From a virus: a stretch of 28,788 bases of DNA. Where the stretch lies: IMG/VR virus record IMGVR_UViG_3300030101_000677, positions 1 to 28,788 of that record. The stretch is one strand, 5' to 3'. Made by a program: the position numbers and the translations under genes. The notes below the pieces were generated by a model that saw only the letters and a list, made by a program, of their open reading frames with translations, was not told the origin of the DNA and searched no databases. Of the stretch, positions 6,650 to 13,550 are shown in pieces (the stretch's first letter is position 1; every line of letters starts with the position of its first letter).

Positions 6650-8217
6650 TAATAGTTATCTGCCTTTCTATCTGTTGGTTTATATTCAATCTTATCTACG
6701 TGCAGCTGTTCTAATCTACAAACCTTAATTGTTTTGCCATCTACTTTTAGTGAGTAATTAAATTCAACCTTAAATTTTTCTTTTAACTTCTGTCCTATTT
6801 TTTCTTTAGATATTTTCCAATCACTACCAAGGTGTGTTAAAAAAGATTGATACTGAAAGTAATGATAACCATTTTCTGTTAAACACGATCCTAATCTTAT
6901 CTGCATTCTTTTACTAGCTTGTGGACCGTTAACACAATACTGAAACAATTCGTTTTCTAATATGTCATCTGTGCTTGTGCCTTCTGGTGGTTTTATGTTT
7001 TGACAATTTTTTCTCCAGTCATTTAATTTAGCTCTCCAGTCTTTTGGTTTAATAGGTTCAAAATATATTCCTGTTTGTTCCCATATTAAATTTAAAACTT
7101 CTTTTTGTGTGGTCATTAATTTTAAATTAGGTATGACAACTTCTATCTTATCATCGTTAGGCATAACAACATTAAACCTATATTCTGGTTGTTCGTACTG
7201 TATGATTTGAAAATCTGTAATGTCTGGAAATACATTTATACTATCTGATTTTACACCGAACGGTCTTGAGTAGCAAAGACTACGCATACAATTATCTTTA
7301 ATAGGATCTTCATAACAAGTGTGTCCTGCTGTTTCTTTTGTCCAAGCATTTATTTTATTATCTAATTTTGCTTTGTCCCAAGGTTGTTGTAAATATTCGT
7401 AGTTTGCTTTTGATACAAAGTCAGCCCATTTATCTTTGTATTTCTTTTTTGCAAAGACCATATAGTTGTACATAAATCTATCTCTACCATCATCTAATTT
7501 AGATTTAGAACATAAAGCTAAACAAGGTGGTCCATCATTAAACTCTGGATTTGTGCCAACTAAAATATTTCTATGTGTTTCATCAACTAGAAAGTCTAGT
7601 TTTGTTTTATTTGTTTTTGATCTATTTGCAAAACCAACAAACTGTTCTAATGAAAGTTTATTGTTATCTTTATCTACTGCATATCTTTGTGTGTCACCAT
7701 TATTGTAATATGGTAAGTTAATAAAGTTACCTGGTTTTACGTTGCCTTTGTCATCTTTCTTTAGTTCTTTCTGCTTTGGAAAAATTTCTGTGGTAGGTTT
7801 TAATCCTAGAGGCAGAAGAAAAGACTTTAACGCCTCTATTAAATCAGTTGTTGGTATTGGTTCTTCTAAAAATAAATAACAATGTAGACCACCACTTTTT
7901 GATAGCAGTGGTACAATAGGAAGTTTATATTGTTGAAATAATGCTAAATACTTTTCTGTTTTAAAATCTTTGTAATTCTTTGGATCTATATCGATACAAC
8001 CAAATTGCGCTGTGCCATCAATCCTGCAAGGTTGTATACCTATTGATATTTTACCATTGATATGGTTTTCATAATCTTTTGCTGTAACAGGTCGACCAGA
8101 CCATTCGTAATCAGGTTTTACTTTATTTTTTTCAGCGTCTAAAGTCGCCTTGGACATATCGGCGATACCGAAGTCCCCATCATAACCAGAAAATAATTTT
8201 ATAAACTCATTTACCAT
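6649..8217 (-). CDS. Archaeo-eukaryotic (TOTE-like) primase
   Basis: This DNA primase should make the primers for Pol A. The AEP catalytic residues are visible: DxD at D76/D78 (GCIDIDPK), the SGGLH motif at 108-112 (KSGGLHCYLFL), and an acidic third site at E144 (TTEIFPKQ) followed by GNFINLPYYNN, the pattern I associate with primases of TOTE conflict systems and their phage relatives. A second region has conserved-looking cysteines at C232, C301, C310 and C315 (HTCYEDPIKDNC...C), probably a zinc or Fe-S site. The C-terminal ~100 residues look like a small winged-helix domain. There is no helicase domain, so unwinding is probably left to the adjacent UvrD gene. A GC-rich hairpin lies 16 bases upstream of the start. 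Confidence 0.88.
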   Translation of the reverse strand: MVNEFIKLFSGYDGDFGIADMSKATLDAEKNKVKPDYEWSGRPVTAKDYENHINGKISIGIQPCRIDGTAQFGCIDIDPKNYKDFKTEKYLALFQQYKLPIVPLLSKSGGLHCYLFLEEPIPTTDLIEALKSFLLPLGLKPTTEIFPKQKELKKDDKGNVKPGNFINLPYYNNGDTQRYAVDKDNNKLSLEQFVGFANRSKTNKTKLDFLVDETHRNILVGTNPEFNDGPPCLALCSKSKLDDGRDRFMYNYMVFAKKKYKDKWADFVSKANYEYLQQPWDKAKLDNKINAWTKETAGHTCYEDPIKDNCMRSLCYSRPFGVKSDSINVFPDITDFQIIQYEQPEYRFNVVMPNDDKIEVVIPNLKLMTTQKEVLNLIWEQTGIYFEPIKPKDWRAKLNDWRKNCQNIKPPEGTSTDDILENELFQYCVNGPQASKRMQIRLGSCLTENGYHYFQYQSFLTHLGSDWKISKEKIGQKLKEKFKVEFNYSLKVDGKTIKVCRLEQLHVDKIEYKPTDRKADNY

Positions 8218-8232
8218 AAAGATCCCTTGTTA

Positions 8233-8262
8233 AGGCCGGTTCCAGTCTCCCATCCCCGGCCT
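8233..8262 (-). promoter_or_regulatory. GC-rich hairpin upstream of the primase gene
   Basis: In the 64-base gap between the SSB-like gene and the primase, AGGCCGG (8233-8239) pairs perfectly with CCGGCCT (8256-8262) around a 16-base loop. Of these 30 bases, 21 are G or C, in strong contrast to the AT-rich surroundings. On the transcribed (minus) strand there is no following U-run, so a classical intrinsic terminator is unlikely. A translational control element, RNase processing or stability stem, or partial attenuator between SSB-like and primase expression is possible. The primase Shine-Dalgarno sequence (AAGGGA) lies just downstream, outside the stem. Confidence 0.5.
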
Positions 8263-8281
8263 CACTTTTCCTAGCTAGAAA

Positions 8282-9046
8282 CTAGTAATTAGCTTTATCC
8301 TCTGAAACTGTGGCAGTTTTTTGCTGCGAGTTTTTTAATGAGTTATAAAAATCACGGGCCATTTGGTATAGTCCAACATCATCAACTTTCTTGACCATAG
8401 TTATATTGTAACCGTGCCAACTAAAGCTGCTGCCTGCGTTCTCTACAGATCTTAGTCTGTATACTCTTGAAAACATAGGTGCTGGAATAGACTTGCCAGT
8501 TTTTGGATCTGTTTCAAATTGATCTTCCATCAATGAGTTCCATCCTCTACTGACTTTTAACTGAGTAGACTTCATCGTCATTAAAGCTTTCTCAGGTCTT
8601 TCACCGTTTATAATAACAAAGTGATTTGCAGTTTTGATAATTTCATTACCATTTGCAAGCACATCTTTGTTACTATTATTTTGAGTAGTGTCCTTCATAA
8701 TTTCAGGACCTCTATCATTACTGATAGGTCTACCTTCTCTTCTCTCAAAAGGTGCCCACTCTGGGTAAGTCATTTTATAGAATACAGGTATAACCTCTAT
8801 TCCTTTCTCACCATTGTACAGTTTTTTCGTGACTGTATTATAAAACATACCAGCTTCTGCCCCATCGACATATTTGGAATGTTTCTTTTTTGTTTCGTCC
8901 GAACCACTTTGTAATAGTTTTAAGAAAGGTAAGGCTAAATCACCTTTATCCATATTCTCTAGACCCATTCCTGAGTCTGCTACAAAGTCAAGTTTTGCAA
9001 TTGCTCCACTTTGTTTTGTCGTAACGTTTCCTGTTTCTTCGCTCAT
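8282..9046 (-). CDS. Putative single-stranded DNA-binding protein (254 aa)
   Basis: This soluble protein has a short acidic/Ser/Thr N-terminus, then LALPFLKLLQSGSDE (about 37-51), a central charged domain (GEKGIEVIPVFYKMTYPEWAP), and a beta-rich part with MFSRVYRLRSVENAGSSFSWHGYNI near 195-220. This resembles phage proteins annotated as ssDNA-binding in replication clusters; I base this on remembered pattern and context, not on a diagnostic motif. The tail (SQQKTATVSEDKANY) is polar and mildly acidic, as is common for SSB-like C-termini. The start has GGAG about 8 bases upstream and lies one base after the previous stop. It is followed by the hairpin gap and the primase, supporting a role in replication. 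Confidence 0.6.
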   Translation of the reverse strand: MSEETGNVTTKQSGAIAKLDFVADSGMGLENMDKGDLALPFLKLLQSGSDETKKKHSKYVDGAEAGMFYNTVTKKLYNGEKGIEVIPVFYKMTYPEWAPFERREGRPISNDRGPEIMKDTTQNNSNKDVLANGNEIIKTANHFVIINGERPEKALMTMKSTQLKVSRGWNSLMEDQFETDPKTGKSIPAPMFSRVYRLRSVENAGSSFSWHGYNITMVKKVDDVGLYQMARDFYNSLKNSQQKTATVSEDKANY

Positions 9047-9047
9047 A

Positions 9048-9611
9048 TTATTTGCTCCTTGTTATTTTTGTTTTGTTTCCCTTAAACAGATTAAAATGTT
9101 CAGAGGGCAATTCCTCGTTATTCTCGGAACGCTCTCTGAACAATGCTTTGAGTGTCATAGGTTCGACTTTCAACTTTTGAGTTGGTTCCAAACCTTGACC
9201 TCGTGCAAGGTCAGCATATTCTACTGCCTTGTTGTCTTCGCCACGACCAAAGGAAACAGTAACCTCATTTTTAATAAGATCACCCAGGCCGTGCTCTCGA
9301 AGCCAGTTAAATGCGCCTTCTTTTTTATCTAATGGTATTGTGGCGCTATAAACCTCTTTTACTTCTATTGCAGATCCATCAGCAAGTTTCATTGTTTTTA
9401 ATTTTAATGCTTGCATAATTTCTGGTATTGCAATGTTAGAAATTTTGTCTGCTTTTTCTTTTTTCAGTTTTAATCTCTCTTCATCATTTTTTATTTCATC
9501 CTCTAATCTTTGTAATTCTATAACTAGAGTTGATAGATTTTCAACACCTGTAAGATTATCTACATCTTGTGGTGCATCTTCTATAAACATTTTTTCTAAA
9601 TTATTATCCAT
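9048..9611 (-). CDS. Replication-cluster coiled-coil protein (187 aa)
   Basis: The N-terminal third (about residues 25-65) is a strongly predicted coiled coil (LVIELQRLEDEIKNDEERLK and following). The middle (KLADGSAIEVKEVYSATIP, then FNWLREHGLGDLIKNEVTVSFGRGED) looks like a compact alpha/beta domain that I have seen beside SSB-like genes in marine phages. A host-nuclease-inhibitor (Gam-like) or recombination-accessory role is conceivable from the coiled coil and position, but no diagnostic residue supports it. The start (ATG at 9611) has AAGGAG about 7 bases upstream and overlaps the previous gene by 8 bases. The stop is one base before the SSB-like start, so the two are coupled. Confidence 0.75.
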   Translation of the reverse strand: MDNNLEKMFIEDAPQDVDNLTGVENLSTLVIELQRLEDEIKNDEERLKLKKEKADKISNIAIPEIMQALKLKTMKLADGSAIEVKEVYSATIPLDKKEGAFNWLREHGLGDLIKNEVTVSFGRGEDNKAVEYADLARGQGLEPTQKLKVEPMTLKALFRERSENNEELPSEHFNLFKGNKTKITRSK

Positions 9612-9963
9612 TTATATCTCCTTTCTCGTATAAATTAATTTCTATTGGATAGTATTTTCTTTCTTGTTTGTCCCACTTTAATACTTGGTATTTACCGTTT
9701 GTTATATCTGATACAATAGAACACGCTACACCTATTATCGCAGGATCTCCAGTAAGTAATAAATAATCTTTTGGTGTATACTCTCTCAATCCTTGTCTTA
9801 ATTTCATAATTAATGGACCAGGTGAAAAAATTATTTGAGATAATTCTGGTAGTAAAAATTTAAAATTACCATATTCAGCAGCACCTAAAATATTAATTTT
9901 TGGTTTGCCTTCTTTTGTACCAGCAATCTCTTGTATCACATATACTTTACTTCTTTCTGACAT
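9604..9963 (-). CDS. First gene of replication operon, hypothetical (119 aa)
   Basis: An upstream-extended frame reaches 10044, but that start would lie inside the opposite SNF2 gene and its first 27 residues look like translated promoter. I choose ATG at 9963-9961 (MSERSKVYVIQEIAGT). There is no Shine-Dalgarno sequence there. Instead a good promoter -10 (TATAGT, 9976-9971) ends seven bases before the ATG, so the mRNA should be leaderless or nearly so. The protein is small and soluble, with an alternating hydrophobic pattern and phrases such as INILGAAEYGNFKFLLPELSQIIFSPG. I do not recognise the family. As promoter-proximal gene of the replication run it may be an early regulator, which is inference. 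Confidence 0.72.
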   Translation of the reverse strand: MSERSKVYVIQEIAGTKEGKPKINILGAAEYGNFKFLLPELSQIIFSPGPLIMKLRQGLREYTPKDYLLLTGDPAIIGVACSIVSDITNGKYQVLKWDKQERKYYPIEINLYEKGDING

Positions 9964-10000
9964 TGACAACACTATAAACTTTGTGATATAAAAGTCAATA
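9963..10000. promoter_or_regulatory. Fully overlapping divergent sigma70-type promoters
   Basis: Leftward promoter: -35 TTGACT (9998-9993, minus strand), 16-base spacer, -10 TATAGT (9976-9971). Predicted initiation is at about 9964, essentially at the ATG of the 119 aa gene. Rightward promoter: -35 TTGACA (9963-9968, perfect consensus), 18-base spacer, -10 TATAAA (9987-9992) preceded by TG at 9984-9985 (extended -10). Predicted initiation is at about 9998-10000, leaving a leader of six to eight bases before the SNF2 ATG at 10006. The two -35 boxes form the ends of an inverted repeat (TTGAC...GTCAA), so RNA polymerase could not occupy both promoters at once. This comes from reading the boxes by eye. 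Confidence 0.65.
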
Positions 10001-10005
10001 GAAAG

Positions 10006-11439
10006 ATGAAATATAAGTTTAAAACTAAACCTTACGCACATCAACTAAAGGCATTAGAGATGTCTTGTGATAAAGAAGTGTTTGCGTACTTTATGGAAAT
10101 GGGGACAGGTAAATCAAAGGTCCTTATTGATAACGTGTCTATGCTTTATGATAAAGGCAAGATTAATGGCGTTGTAATTGTGGCACCAAAAGGTGTTTAT
10201 AAGACTTGGTATGAAACTGAAATACCAACACATATGGCTAATCATATCGAATATGAGGCAGTATTGTGGCAATCCAACATTAATAAAAAACAAGAAAAAG
10301 AATTATCTAAACTGTTCAAAACAGGTCATCAACTACACGTCTTAATTGTAAACGTAGAAGCACTGTCTACTAAAAAAGGTGTGGACTTTGTGGCTAAATT
10401 TATTAGTTGTCACGAAACGTTAATGGCCATTGATGAGTCTACTACAATAAAAAATCCAGATGCAAAAAGAACTAAAAGCATATGTAGGTTAGGTAGACTT
10501 ACAAAGTATAGAAGAATATTAACTGGTTCTCCTGTAACAAAATCACCATTAGACTTATATAAACAATGTGAGTTTCTTGACCCCTGGTTATTGGGACATC
10601 AATCTTATTACAGTTTTAGAACACGATATGCAGTGATGAAGACCGCAAACTTTGGTGGTAGGTCTGTGCAGATTGTTGTTGGTTATAAAAATATACCAGA
10701 GCTATCTGATAAACTTACAGGGTTTTCTTACCGTGTGCTGAAAGATGATTGTTTAGATTTACCAGCAAAGACTTACACTAAACGTGTAATCCAACTTACA
10801 GACGATCAAGAGAAACTGTATTCACAAATGAAGAAAAGTGCACTAGCTGTGATGAATAGTAAACTTAGCACGACGGCTACGGCTATGACTCAACTTATGA
10901 GATTACAACAGATTACTTGTGGCCATTTCAAAGCTGATGATGGTTCTATTCAAGAAATAAAAAATAATCGTATTGTGGAACTTATGAACACACTAGAAGA
11001 GATACAAGGTAAAGTTGTAATATGGGCACATTGGAGGAACGATATAGCAACAATAGTAAAACATATTAAAGAAGAGTATGGGGATAATTCTTTTGTCACT
11101 TATTTTGGTGATACATCAACAGATGACAGACAAAAAGCTATTAAAAAAATACAAGACCCTGAAAGTCCTGTTAGATTTATTATAGGGACACCGCAAACAG
11201 GTGGTTATGGTATTACACTTACAGGTGCATCCACTATGATTTATTATTCTAACGGATACGATCTTGAAAAAAGAATGCAATCAGAGGCTAGAATAGATCG
11301 TATTGGGCAAAAAATGCCAATGACTTACATAGATATTATGTGTGAAAAAACTGTCGATGAAAAGATAGTCAAAGCTTTGCGTAAAAAAGTTAATATAGCC
11401 ACACAGGTTATGGGTGAAGAATTAAAGGCTTGGATATGA
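10006..11439 (+). CDS. SNF2-type superfamily 2 helicase/ATPase
   Basis: This is an SF2 DNA-dependent ATPase of the SNF2/DEAD-like group. Visible motifs are a Q-like motif YAHQLKAL (10-17), Walker A MGTGKS (32-37), motif Ia VVIVAPKGVYKTW (about 56-68), a DEST box (143-146) where SNF2 proteins usually have DEAH or DESH, motif III TGSPV (173-177), and motif VI QSEARIDRIGQ (425-435) with the arginine finger. The length of 477 aa suits a phage SNF2 with both RecA lobes and little else. It is the first gene of the only plus-strand unit, transcribed away from the replication genes from a shared promoter region. Likely roles are fork remodelling or recombination; the exact role is unknown. Confidence 0.93.
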   Translation: MKYKFKTKPYAHQLKALEMSCDKEVFAYFMEMGTGKSKVLIDNVSMLYDKGKINGVVIVAPKGVYKTWYETEIPTHMANHIEYEAVLWQSNINKKQEKELSKLFKTGHQLHVLIVNVEALSTKKGVDFVAKFISCHETLMAIDESTTIKNPDAKRTKSICRLGRLTKYRRILTGSPVTKSPLDLYKQCEFLDPWLLGHQSYYSFRTRYAVMKTANFGGRSVQIVVGYKNIPELSDKLTGFSYRVLKDDCLDLPAKTYTKRVIQLTDDQEKLYSQMKKSALAVMNSKLSTTATAMTQLMRLQQITCGHFKADDGSIQEIKNNRIVELMNTLEEIQGKVVIWAHWRNDIATIVKHIKEEYGDNSFVTYFGDTSTDDRQKAIKKIQDPESPVRFIIGTPQTGGYGITLTGASTMIYYSNGYDLEKRMQSEARIDRIGQKMPMTYIDIMCEKTVDEKIVKALRKKVNIATQVMGEELKAWI

Positions 11440-11873
11440 TTGTATTTAATAGAAACGACAGTGCAGACATACAAGAACAACTCACATATTTAAATAGTCT
11501 ACCACAATATAAATTGTTTAGATTAAGAGCTGTAAGAGAACAAATGAAAACTTATGATTTTTGGAATGAAAAATGTATTATTGAATTTAAAAAACGTACT
11601 TGTAATCACGATACTTTTCCTGATTTTATATTACAAAAAGATAAATACGATATGAATATGGAACTTGCTAAAAAACACAAGATATCATTTTATTATCAGA
11701 ATAAATTTGCAAATGGTAAAATATGGGAATGGGACATTACAGATATGGTTGAGAGAAATGATTTACCTAGATTAATAAATAAAGAAATGAATCGGTACAC
11801 CTACGTTGATAACCCTAATAAAATAACTAAACAAGTTTATATGTTAAAATTAGATCAGGGTTACGAGATTTAA
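11436..11873 (+). CDS. Putative PD-(D/E)XK nuclease-like protein (145 aa)
   Basis: ATG at 11436-11438 overlaps the SNF2 stop as ATGA and has AAAGG about 7 bases upstream, which is better than the TTG at 11430. Residues 41-52 (DFWNEKCIIEFK) present an acidic residue, a hydrophobic strand and an E-x-K, followed by a helix with LQKDKYDMNMELAKKH and a strand ISFYYQNKFANGKIWEWD. That order (D, ExK, helix, strand) is what small PD-(D/E)XK resolvase or nuclease folds show. The call rests on pattern only; no family is recognised with certainty. A partner nuclease for the SNF2 helicase is a plausible role. The 3' end overlaps the convergent 69 aa gene by four bases. Confidence 0.55.
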   Translation: MIVFNRNDSADIQEQLTYLNSLPQYKLFRLRAVREQMKTYDFWNEKCIIEFKKRTCNHDTFPDFILQKDKYDMNMELAKKHKISFYYQNKFANGKIWEWDITDMVERNDLPRLINKEMNRYTYVDNPNKITKQVYMLKLDQGYEI

Positions 11874-12079
11874 TTTATAAACAGATTAAAAAGACCCACA
11901 AGCGTTAATATTGTTGTGAACGCACCACCAATAATCCAATAGATTACAGTGTCTGTTTTCTTTTCTAGTTTTCCTACGTCTTGATGTAAATGATCTATCT
12001 GTCTTTTAAACCCTTGCACATATCCATACAAAGATACTAAGTGTTCGCCAGTTGTTTTTGGTGGTTTACCGTTTGGCAT
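11870..12079 (-). CDS. Small protein with C-terminal membrane helix (69 aa)
   Basis: The N-terminal ~42 residues are polar and helical (GEHLVSLYGYVQGFKRQIDH, QDVGKLEKKTD), then comes one hydrophobic segment at about 46-67 (VIYWIIGGAFTTILTLVGLF) ending almost at the C-terminus. Cytoplasmic coiled coil plus C-terminal anchor is the layout of XhlA/haemolysin-type holin accessory proteins, so a lysis function is reasonable but unproven; no endolysin is in view. AAGGAG lies about 12 bases upstream, a rather long spacing. The start overlaps the 494 aa gene by 14 bases and the stop overlaps the convergent nuclease-like gene by four bases, leaving no room for a terminator between them. Confidence 0.72.
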   Translation of the reverse strand: MPNGKPPKTTGEHLVSLYGYVQGFKRQIDHLHQDVGKLEKKTDTVIYWIIGGAFTTILTLVGLFNLFIN

Positions 12080-13550
12080 TTTTAATAAAAACTCCTTTTA
12101 TAAAAAATTGTATTGTTCTATAGACAAAGGTCCAAGCAGTTTTTAAAGTTCGTTTTTTACCTGTTCCAAATGCAACATAATCTTTAAATTCTTGATAATG
12201 ATTTTTAGCTTTACCTTCATCAATTGCTTTTTGACCATAGTATTTATAACCTCTTCTCACTGCCTCACCCCACCAAGTTCTATGTAAATTTCTAACACAC
12301 CAACGAACAGCCTCTCTTTTTGTTTGTGGTGTAAACGCTCCTGAGTTAACTGCGTGAGTTGCAATAACACAGCTGCTGCCCCCACTTGACGACCCACCAC
12401 TATCACCTTGATAATCAGAGGTTCCTAAATTAGGGTCCGGCGCAGCTGCAGCTGATGCTTGCTCATCGGATGTTCCTTCATCAGAATCTGATGGATCTGC
12501 TGTAATATTAGATATTGATTCTTGAGCTAATCCTGCTTCTACGTCTGCTTCATTAACAGTGTCTTGAAATCCTGAACCTGATTCTGTTTCTCCTTGATCA
12601 AAAATTTGTTCTGCAGGAGTTTGTACTTGTGGAGTATCTATTTCACCAATATCATCTAACGTTTGACCCTCACCTAAAGTTAAAGCTGTGTTTATTGGAT
12701 CTGTAGTTATTACAGTTGAAGGAGTGTCTTGTATGTTTGCAAATTCATTTTCTGCTGCATCTACACCTGGATCTCCACCTTCAAATAATCCCGTGTCTGG
12801 ATCCATAGTTAATTGTTCTGATACAGATTCATCTGGAGTTAAAGCTCCAACAATAGCTTTTCCTACTTGAACTGTAGGTGATAAACCTACAATATCTGTT
12901 AATGTTGTTGCTGGTTCAGGCACTGGAGCTAAACCATAAGCATTTGCATATTGTTGATCAACAAGCAGTTGCTCTTCATTATCTAAAAATTCATATTCAC
13001 TAGGTGAAGTATTATAAGTTCTTGCATAAAATTCTTGCGGTGTTTCTATAACTCCTTGATTAATTAAATCTGTCGATGTTCCTGATAGATCTAAAGCAGG
13101 AACAGTTGTGGGTGCATCTGTGTAGTCTACCTGATCTATTGTTGTAGGTGTTGTAAGATTACCTAATGTTCCTATTGTGCCGGGTGTATCCACTGCACCT
13201 GCATCTTGAAAAGTCGTATCTAATGTTGGATCTGTTACTGGATCTGTAATGACCCCTGTTGCCTGACTCTGGTTACCTACATTTACTAACGTGTCTACAG
13301 CTCCAGGTATCTGTGCTGTGTCTGTTGTTGTGGGTGTGTCTAACATAGGTAAACCACCACTATATAATTCATATAAATCTGAAATGTAATCATAAGACGT
13401 TGGATCAAATTGAACACCTTGAAAGTCAGGAGCTTGTGCCAATAATTGTGGGCTTGTATCTGTAGCTGTTCGTAAACCAGTTACATCAATTTGTGGGTCT
13501 ACTTGTGTTGGGTCTATAATTAATGATCGTAGTCCTGTGTTTTCTGCCAT
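12066..13550 (-). CDS. Virion-associated protein with Thr/Asp-rich arm and conserved C-terminal domain
   Basis: Residues about 1-390 are acidic, low-complexity and rich in Thr, Asp, Pro and Gln, with no predicted globular fold; a Ser/Gly linker (GDSGGSSSGGSS) follows. Residues 394-494 are a distinct basic, aromatic domain: CVIATHAVNSGAF, C418 (RWCVRNLH), TWWGEAVRRGYKYYG, then DYVAFGTGKKRTLKTAW and a hydrophobic-basic tail. From memory this C-terminal domain recurs in marine phage genomes near ejection proteins, but I know no function. The long acidic N-terminus could be a flexible or DNA-mimicking arm in the virion. It is last of the structural run, with its start overlapping the 1331 aa stop as TAATG. 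Confidence 0.78.
   Translation of the reverse strand: MAENTGLRSLIIDPTQVDPQIDVTGLRTATDTSPQLLAQAPDFQGVQFDPTSYDYISDLYELYSGGLPMLDTPTTTDTAQIPGAVDTLVNVGNQSQATGVITDPVTDPTLDTTFQDAGAVDTPGTIGTLGNLTTPTTIDQVDYTDAPTTVPALDLSGTSTDLINQGVIETPQEFYARTYNTSPSEYEFLDNEEQLLVDQQYANAYGLAPVPEPATTLTDIVGLSPTVQVGKAIVGALTPDESVSEQLTMDPDTGLFEGGDPGVDAAENEFANIQDTPSTVITTDPINTALTLGEGQTLDDIGEIDTPQVQTPAEQIFDQGETESGSGFQDTVNEADVEAGLAQESISNITADPSDSDEGTSDEQASAAAAPDPNLGTSDYQGDSGGSSSGGSSCVIATHAVNSGAFTPQTKREAVRWCVRNLHRTWWGEAVRRGYKYYGQKAIDEGKAKNHYQEFKDYVAFGTGKKRTLKTAWTFVYRTIQFFIKGVFIKNAKR

Noticed and set aside
8264-8292. Cluster of CTAG/ACTAGT palindromes near 8272-8290
   Set aside because: The palindromes are very short in AT-rich DNA, partly within a gene end, and no spacing or repeat supports a binding-site array.
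8874-9332. 152-codon plus-strand frame across two replication genes
   Set aside because: It spans the junction of two supported minus-strand genes, is Cys/Phe-rich without pattern, and has no Shine-Dalgarno sequence.
9964-10044. Upstream extension of the 119 aa gene to 146 aa
   Set aside because: The extra 27 residues would be encoded across the divergent promoter and inside the start of the opposite SNF2 gene, and look like untranslated DNA. ATG at 9963 fits the promoter position.
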